From the NCBI GenBank assembly GCA_023409615.1, contig JAEYRF010000052.1, positions 1 to 10,135 of the forward strand: DNA of 10,135 nt, in the 5' to 3' direction. A model generated the notes under the pieces. That model did no database searches and was not told where the DNA came from. It was given only the letters and a program-made list of their open reading frames with translations. Below, in pieces: positions 7,244 through 10,135 of the stretch; position 1 is the first letter of the stretch, and every line of letters begins with the position of its first letter. The position numbers and the translations under genes were made by a program. The DNA comes from Bacillota bacterium. Its GTDB lineage: Bacteria > Bacillota > Clostridia > Acetivibrionales > DTU013.

Positions 7244-8156
7244 ATAATTCACTCCTTTGTTGCAGGAATTCCTGCAAATTTTCTAATAACTCGATCTCTC
7301 CATCAAATACTTTGACCGCAGGTCCGGTCATATAAACATGATTATCCTTTTCGTCCCATTCGACCACCAAATTGCCGCCCAGAAGCTTTACAGTGACTTT
7401 TCTTTCGCTAAGGCCGTTAAGCACCGAAGCCACTGCTACTGCGCAGGCGCCCGTCCCACATGCAAGCGTTTCTCCGGCACCTCTCTCCCAGACTCTCATT
7501 TTCAACGTTTTTCTGTCCAGCACCTGAACAAATTCACTGTTGATTTTATTGGGAAAAAGCTCATGAGCCTCCATCAGAGGCCCGTAGACCTCGAGTTGAA
7601 AATCATCCACATTCTCGACAAAGGAAACCGCGTGTGGGTTACCCATGGACACGCAGGTCACATTAAAAATCCTGTCCCTGACCGTTACAGGCTGGGAAAG
7701 AAACAGGTTCTCAACCTCCTTCGGGCAGATGGCCGGGATCTCATCAGGCTTCAGTACTGGCTCGCCCATATCAACCGTGACTAACACAACACGTCCGTCT
7801 TTGACCGTAAGAACAAGCGTCTTGATCCCTGCCAGGGTTTCCAGCGTAATCTTAGTTTTAGCAGTAAGTCCGCTGTCATAGACGTATTTCCCGATGCACC
7901 TGCTCGCATTTCCGCACATCTCAGCTTCCGACCCATCAGAGTTGAACATGCGCATCCGAAAGTCGGCAATATCTGAGTGCATAATAAGTACCAGGCCGTC
8001 GGAGCCTATCCCGAAATGCCTGTCGCTAAGCCATTTTGAAAGTTCAGATGGATCATCCGGGCAATTCTTCAAACAATCAACATATATATAATCATTCCCC
8101 AACCCATGCATTTTCGTGAATTTTATAGAATTTTTCTTTAAAGTAACTTGTTCCAT
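7230..8156 (-). CDS. dapF: Diaminopimelate epimerase
   Basis: A 308-residue cofactor-independent epimerase converting LL- to meso-diaminopimelate, the precursor of lysine and the peptidoglycan cross-link residue. It has the N-terminal FTKMHGLGNDY motif and both catalytic cysteines of the two-base mechanism: C81 in EMCGNASRC and C233 in LACGTGACAV. The protein is about 30 residues longer than the 274-residue E. coli enzyme. The extra length is a short N-terminal lead (MEQVTLKKNS) and a C-terminal tail after GPAVKVFDGEIE that overlaps the dapL start region. The frame is open to a TTG at 8186 and another ATG at 8174, but GGAGGT at 8164-8169 fits the ATG at 8156, and the promoter -10 at 8189-8194 excludes the TTG. 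First gene of the dapF-dapL operon, divergent from the GtrA gene. Confidence 0.96.
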   Translation of the reverse strand: MEQVTLKKNSIKFTKMHGLGNDYIYVDCLKNCPDDPSELSKWLSDRHFGIGSDGLVLIMHSDIADFRMRMFNSDGSEAEMCGNASRCIGKYVYDSGLTAKTKITLETLAGIKTLVLTVKDGRVVLVTVDMGEPVLKPDEIPAICPKEVENLFLSQPVTVRDRIFNVTCVSMGNPHAVSFVENVDDFQLEVYGPLMEAHELFPNKINSEFVQVLDRKTLKMRVWERGAGETLACGTGACAVAVASVLNGLSERKVTVKLLGGNLVVEWDEKDNHVYMTGPAVKVFDGEIELLENLQEFLQQRSELYGAY

Positions 8157-8188
8157 TTTTGCAACCTCCGACATCAAATCCTGCAAAT

Positions 8189-8216
8189 ATTATAACATAA
8201 CATTATAAGATGGCAA
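8189..8216 (-). promoter_or_regulatory. Promoter of dapF-dapL
   Basis: Minus-strand -35 TTGCCA (8211-8216), a 16-base spacer and a perfect -10 TATAAT (8189-8194), preceded by a TG in the extended -10 position. The predicted start near 8182 gives a leader of about 26 bases, which is too short for a lysine riboswitch. A second TATAAT overlaps the spacer (8202-8207) but lacks a good -35. Confidence 0.75.
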
Positions 8217-8262
8217 ATATTTTTTTTGAAGAATACAATGAATTTTAACTTCACTACGAATG

Positions 8263-8291
8263 TTGTGATTGTCCCTTATATTTAATATAAT
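8263..8291 (+). promoter_or_regulatory. Promoter of the GtrA-family gene, predicted start at the ATG
   Basis: A perfect -10 TATAAT (8286-8291) lies 17 bases downstream of TTGTGA (8263-8268), which matches the -35 consensus at four of six positions. Seven bases after the -10 is 8298, the A of the first ATG, so this promoter would make a leaderless or nearly leaderless mRNA. No better upstream -10 with a matching -35 is visible in the intergenic region. Confidence 0.55.
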
Positions 8292-8297
8292 AATGGG

Positions 8298-8711
8298 ATG
8301 ATGAAGATACCCGAAGCATTATCAAAACTACTGAAGCAAGAAACCGCAGGACAGGCTATCCGCTATGTTGTGACAGGCCTGTGCAGCGCCGCATTTGAGT
8401 TCGCATTACTCTTTGTATTCAAAGATCTTGCGGGACTGTCTGTCATTGTCTCAAACTCTGCTGCCCTTTCCATCGTCTTCTGGTTCAACTTCCTCATGAA
8501 CAGATATTGGTCTTTCAAGTCTAAGATAAAACTGAGCAAACAGCTAGCTATGTATCTGGTGCTATTTATCTTCAACCTCGGCGCCTCTGACCTGATTATG
8601 TACCTGCTGGTTGACAGGCTTTCCATGCAATACCTTCTGGCCAAAGTATTCGCTATCGGTGCCGTGGTATGCTGGAACTTTGTAATATATAAGAAAGTGA
8701 TTTACAAATAA
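8298..8711 (+). CDS. GtrA-like four-helix membrane protein
   Basis: A 137-residue membrane protein with four hydrophobic segments at about residues 21-41, 48-67, 82-104 and 111-131, the layout of the GtrA family. The motif IRYVVTGLCSAAFEF in helix 1 and FWFNFLMNRYWSF (61-73) after helix 2 are family hallmarks. GtrA-type proteins act with polyprenyl-phosphate glycosyltransferases, probably flipping lipid-linked sugars for O-antigen glucosylation, teichoic acid or arabinogalactan decoration; no glycosyltransferase partner is visible here. It starts with ATG ATG and lacks a convincing Shine-Dalgarno: only GGG directly before the first ATG. This is the only plus-strand gene in the window, divergent from dapF, and no T-tailed terminator follows. 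Confidence 0.9.
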   Translation: MMKIPEALSKLLKQETAGQAIRYVVTGLCSAAFEFALLFVFKDLAGLSVIVSNSAALSIVFWFNFLMNRYWSFKSKIKLSKQLAMYLVLFIFNLGASDLIMYLLVDRLSMQYLLAKVFAIGAVVCWNFVIYKKVIYK

Positions 8712-8759
8712 CACATCTGTCATAGACAGCGTGCGACACACCACCTTCATACTAAACGG

Positions 8760-8924
8760 TATCAAAGTGAGCAAAAAATTCAGTTCTGGGCAGAAAATTG
8801 TTCGATTTTCAACAATTTGGTTTAGTAATTCATCACAATCCCGAATTATGTAACCCTTATAGACAATTAATTCCTTTTTTGCTAAATTTATCGCCCAAAA
8901 GCGAAAATTTTGCTCACTGTGATA
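8760..8924. repeat. 165-bp element with 40-bp imperfect inverted repeats
   Basis: The left arm 8760-8799 and the reverse complement of the right arm 8885-8924 match at 31 of 40 positions. The match includes an uninterrupted GTGAGCAAAA core and a shared TGGGC. The 85-base centre contains a small perfect hairpin (8795-8802 with 8811-8818). The element sits between the GtrA gene and the tRNA-Tyr unit and carries no convincing gene. It resembles a decayed miniature inverted-repeat element or a long structured RNA or terminator region; no target-site duplication is obvious. The rest of the gene-free stretch (8712-8759 and 8925-8978) shows nothing I can assign. Confidence 0.6.
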
Positions 8925-8978
8925 AAAACACAGATTAAACAGCAAGGCTCTGACTGTTTGGCAAGTCCTACTTATAAC

Positions 8979-9026
8979 TTTTAATCTTTTAATCTACTAA
9001 TCTTTTAATCTATTAATCTCTTAATC
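8979..9026. repeat. Six 8-bp tandem repeats (TTTTAATC type)
   Basis: Six contiguous 8-base units occur: TTTTAATC three times, and TACTAATC, TATTAATC and TCTTAATC once each. All share the last five bases TAATC. They lie just downstream, in the minus direction, of the tRNA-Tyr terminator. No function is evident. Confidence 0.85.
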
Positions 9027-9039
9027 TATCTTGGGGCAC

Positions 9040-9062
9040 AAAAAAACCACCGTTTTCGGTGG
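9040..9062 (-). terminator. Intrinsic terminator of the tRNA-Tyr gene
   Basis: On the minus strand a perfect 6-bp GC-rich stem CCACCG/CGGTGG (9057-9062 and 9047-9052) with an AAAA loop is followed directly by seven T residues (9046-9040). It begins 22 bases after the end of the tRNA. Confidence 0.92.
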
Positions 9063-9084
9063 CTTCTGTGTGAAATATAAATTT

Positions 9085-9169
9085 TGGTGGAGGGAGATGG
9101 ATTCGAACCATCGAAGTCACTGACAACAGATTTACAGTCTGCCCCCTTTGGCCGCTCGGGAACCCCTCC
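9085..9169 (-). tRNA. tRNA-Tyr (GTA anticodon), class II, encoded CCA
   Basis: An 85-base tRNA with acceptor GGAGGGG pairing TCCCTCC (one G-T pair), discriminator A and a genomically encoded CCA at 9085-9087. The anticodon arm is CAGA-CTGTAAA-TCTG, giving GTA for tyrosine codons. The T arm contains GGTTCGAATCC. The long variable arm (GTCAGTGACT region) is that of a class II tRNA, as expected for bacterial tRNA-Tyr. It stands alone with its own promoter and terminator. Confidence 0.97.
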
Positions 9170-9174
9170 ATGCT

Positions 9175-9209
9175 ATAACCTGCGCCGCTTTTTGACCGGC
9201 GCAAGTTAT
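9175..9209 (-). promoter_or_regulatory. Palindromic leader of tRNA-Tyr
   Basis: Bases 9175-9187 are complementary to 9197-9209 with one G-T mismatch in 13, around a 9-base spacer. The predicted transcript start (near 9203) falls inside the right arm. The precursor RNA would therefore begin with a 7-bp GC-rich stem (TGCGCCG/CGGCGCA) ending 11 bases before the mature tRNA 5' end. No T run follows, so it is not a terminator. It may be a processing or stability element or an operator; the role is inferred. Confidence 0.6.
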
Positions 9210-9238
9210 ATAATACAATAGAGAGTTTGCCTTGTCAA
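9210..9238 (-). promoter_or_regulatory. Strong promoter of tRNA-Tyr
   Basis: A perfect -35 TTGACA (9233-9238), a 17-base spacer and -10 TATTAT (9210-9215) form a near-consensus promoter, as expected for a stable RNA gene. AT-rich repeated sequence immediately upstream could act as an UP element. Confidence 0.9.
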
Positions 9239-9282
9239 GTATAAATAATTCCAAACATACAGTATAAATAATACAAACATAC
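9238..9282. repeat. Two-copy 22/23-bp direct repeat upstream of the tRNA promoter
   Basis: Bases 9238-9260 (AGTATAAATAATTCCAAACATAC) and 9261-9282 are tandem copies differing by one inserted base and one substitution. They sit directly upstream of the -35 of tRNA-Tyr and are very AT-rich. This is either a recent slippage duplication or a doubled UP-element or protein-binding box. Confidence 0.8.
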
Positions 9283-9322
9283 AATGACTGGGAGTATATG
9301 TCGTCGAAGTGTCATTCAGATA

Positions 9323-10135
9323 TCATTTTCCCAAAATCACTTCAATCTTCTCCAATTCATCCTTGCTGAACTCAAGATTGTCAATGGCCCTGACACAGTC
9401 ATCCACCTGGCTGACTTTGCTGGCTCCGATCAATGCTGATGTAACACGCCCTCCACGCAGCACCCAGGCAAGAGCCATCTGTGCGAGAGTTTGGTTCCTG
9501 CTCACGGCTATTTCATTAAGCTTACATACCTTGTCCACAACCTCATCGGTAATGTTCTCGGCTTTCAGGAAAATGCTGTGACCTGCAGCCCTTGAATCTT
9601 CAGGGATACCAGAGAGATACTTGTTGGTCAGCAAGCCTTGTGCCAATGGAGAGAACACAATCGAGCCTATGCCTTCCTTCTCAAGCAGGTCAAGAAGTCC
9701 GTCCTCGATCCAGCGAGAGAACATATTGTAATTGGGCTGATGGATCAGGCAAGGTGTTCCAAGATCTTTTAATATCTTGACTGCATTTTTCATTTCAGGC
9801 ACTCTGTAGTTAGATAAGCCAATATATAATGCTTTGCCCTGGCGTACAATTGAATCGAGTGCGCCCATGGTCTCTTCCAACGGTGTATCAGGGTCAGGTC
9901 TGTGATGATAAAATATGTCAACATAATCCAGACCCATTCTCTTAAGGCTTTGCTCCAAACTGGACACTAAATACTTTCTGGAGCCAAAATCCCCGTAAGG
10001 CCCGGGCCACATATAATATCCGGCCTTGCTGGATATTATCATTTCATCTCTGTAATCCTTGAAATCAGCTTTCAGGATCTTACCAAAATTTTCTTCGGCG
10101 CTTCCAGCCGGCGGTCCGTAATTGTTGGCCAGATC
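9323..10135 (-). CDS. YghZ-like aldo/keto reductase, N-terminus beyond window edge
   Basis: The frame is open to the window edge, giving 270 residues; about 55-60 N-terminal residues are missing compared with the roughly 330-346-residue family. It is an NADPH-dependent (beta/alpha)8 oxidoreductase of the YghZ (AKR14) type, whose E. coli member reduces L-glyceraldehyde 3-phosphate and other aldehydes. The visible part opens with DLANNYGPPAGSAEENFG, and catalytic residues are D1, Y6, K37 (ISSKAG) and H78 (FYHHRPDPDTPLEE) in fragment numbering. YYMWPGPYGDFGSRKYL (40-56) is highly characteristic of this subfamily. The C-terminus ending EKIEVILGK is complete. An internal ATG at 10042 is not the true start, because catalytic residues lie upstream of it. 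No clear terminator separates it from the tRNA-Tyr promoter. Confidence 0.95.
   Translation of the reverse strand, partial: DLANNYGPPAGSAEENFGKILKADFKDYRDEMIISSKAGYYMWPGPYGDFGSRKYLVSSLEQSLKRMGLDYVDIFYHHRPDPDTPLEETMGALDSIVRQGKALYIGLSNYRVPEMKNAVKILKDLGTPCLIHQPNYNMFSRWIEDGLLDLLEKEGIGSIVFSPLAQGLLTNKYLSGIPEDSRAAGHSIFLKAENITDEVVDKVCKLNEIAVSRNQTLAQMALAWVLRGGRVTSALIGASKVSQVDDCVRAIDNLEFSKDELEKIEVILGK

Noticed and set aside
8157..8297. Lysine riboswitch upstream of dapF
   Set aside because: The predicted leader is about 26 bases, and no long conserved folding region lies between the promoter and the start codon.
8562..8945. Minus-strand frame of 127 codons over the gtrA end and the inverted-repeat element
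   Set aside because: It overlaps the certain GtrA coding region antisense, has no SD or recognisable domain, and its apparent sequence is explained by the repeat arms. A decayed gene fragment cannot be wholly excluded.
9070..9180. Integration (att) site at the tRNA-Tyr 3' end
   Set aside because: No repeat of the tRNA 3' sequence and no integrase gene are present in the window.
9283..9316. AATGAC/GTCATT inverted repeat after the aldo/keto reductase as a terminator
   Set aside because: Only six AT-rich pairs with a 22-base loop and no following T run on the minus strand.

Overview
The window looks like chromosomal housekeeping DNA from a low-to-moderate G+C Gram-positive bacterium of the class Clostridia. 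This is inferred from several things: an LL-diaminopimelate aminotransferase (DapL) next to dapF, a paired ACT-domain/PFL (DUF711) module, strong AGGAGG-type ribosome binding sites, canonical TTGACA/TATAAT promoters, and a LytR-CpsA-Psr cell-envelope enzyme. I see no phage, plasmid, IS or CRISPR signature. Almost everything is on the minus strand; the only plus-strand gene is a small GtrA-like membrane protein.

Layout, read in the minus direction from right to left. (a) 10135-9323: 3' part of a YghZ-type aldo/keto reductase. (b) 9282-9040: a tRNA-Tyr(GTA) unit with a duplicated AT-rich upstream box, a near-perfect promoter, a palindromic leader, the tRNA with encoded CCA, and an intrinsic terminator. 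(c) 9039-8712: a gene-free stretch with 8-bp tandem repeats and a 165-bp element bounded by 40-bp imperfect inverted repeats. (d) 8711-8298 (plus strand): GtrA-family protein, whose best promoter would place transcription start on its own start codon. (e) 8156-6002: dapF and dapL, overlapping and transcribed from a promoter divergent from gtrA; together they convert tetrahydrodipicolinate to meso-diaminopimelate for lysine and peptidoglycan. (f) 5875-4949: an LCP enzyme whose Shine-Dalgarno sequence lies inside a long leader hairpin. (g) 4950-4855: eight 12-bp tandem repeats. (h) 4837-1002: a well-formed promoter followed by ACT-domain regulator, PFL/DUF711 protein, glycerophosphodiester phosphodiesterase (GDPD) and MFS transporter, the last two overlapping by ATGA. 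(i) 871-1: a family 4 uracil-DNA glycosylase followed, again by an ATGA overlap, by a second UDG-fold protein that has lost at least the two downstream iron-sulfur ligands and is cut by the window edge.

Functional themes are precursor supply for the cell wall (DapF, DapL) beside a wall-polymer ligase (LCP) and a possible glycan-precursor membrane protein (GtrA); a GDPD/transporter pair plausibly handling glycerol-phosphate diesters; and uracil repair. No clear new multi-gene system is visible. The best leads are the ACT-PFL-GDPD-MFS operon, the cluster-less UDG paralogue, the SD-masking hairpin of the LCP gene, and the 165-bp inverted-repeat element.
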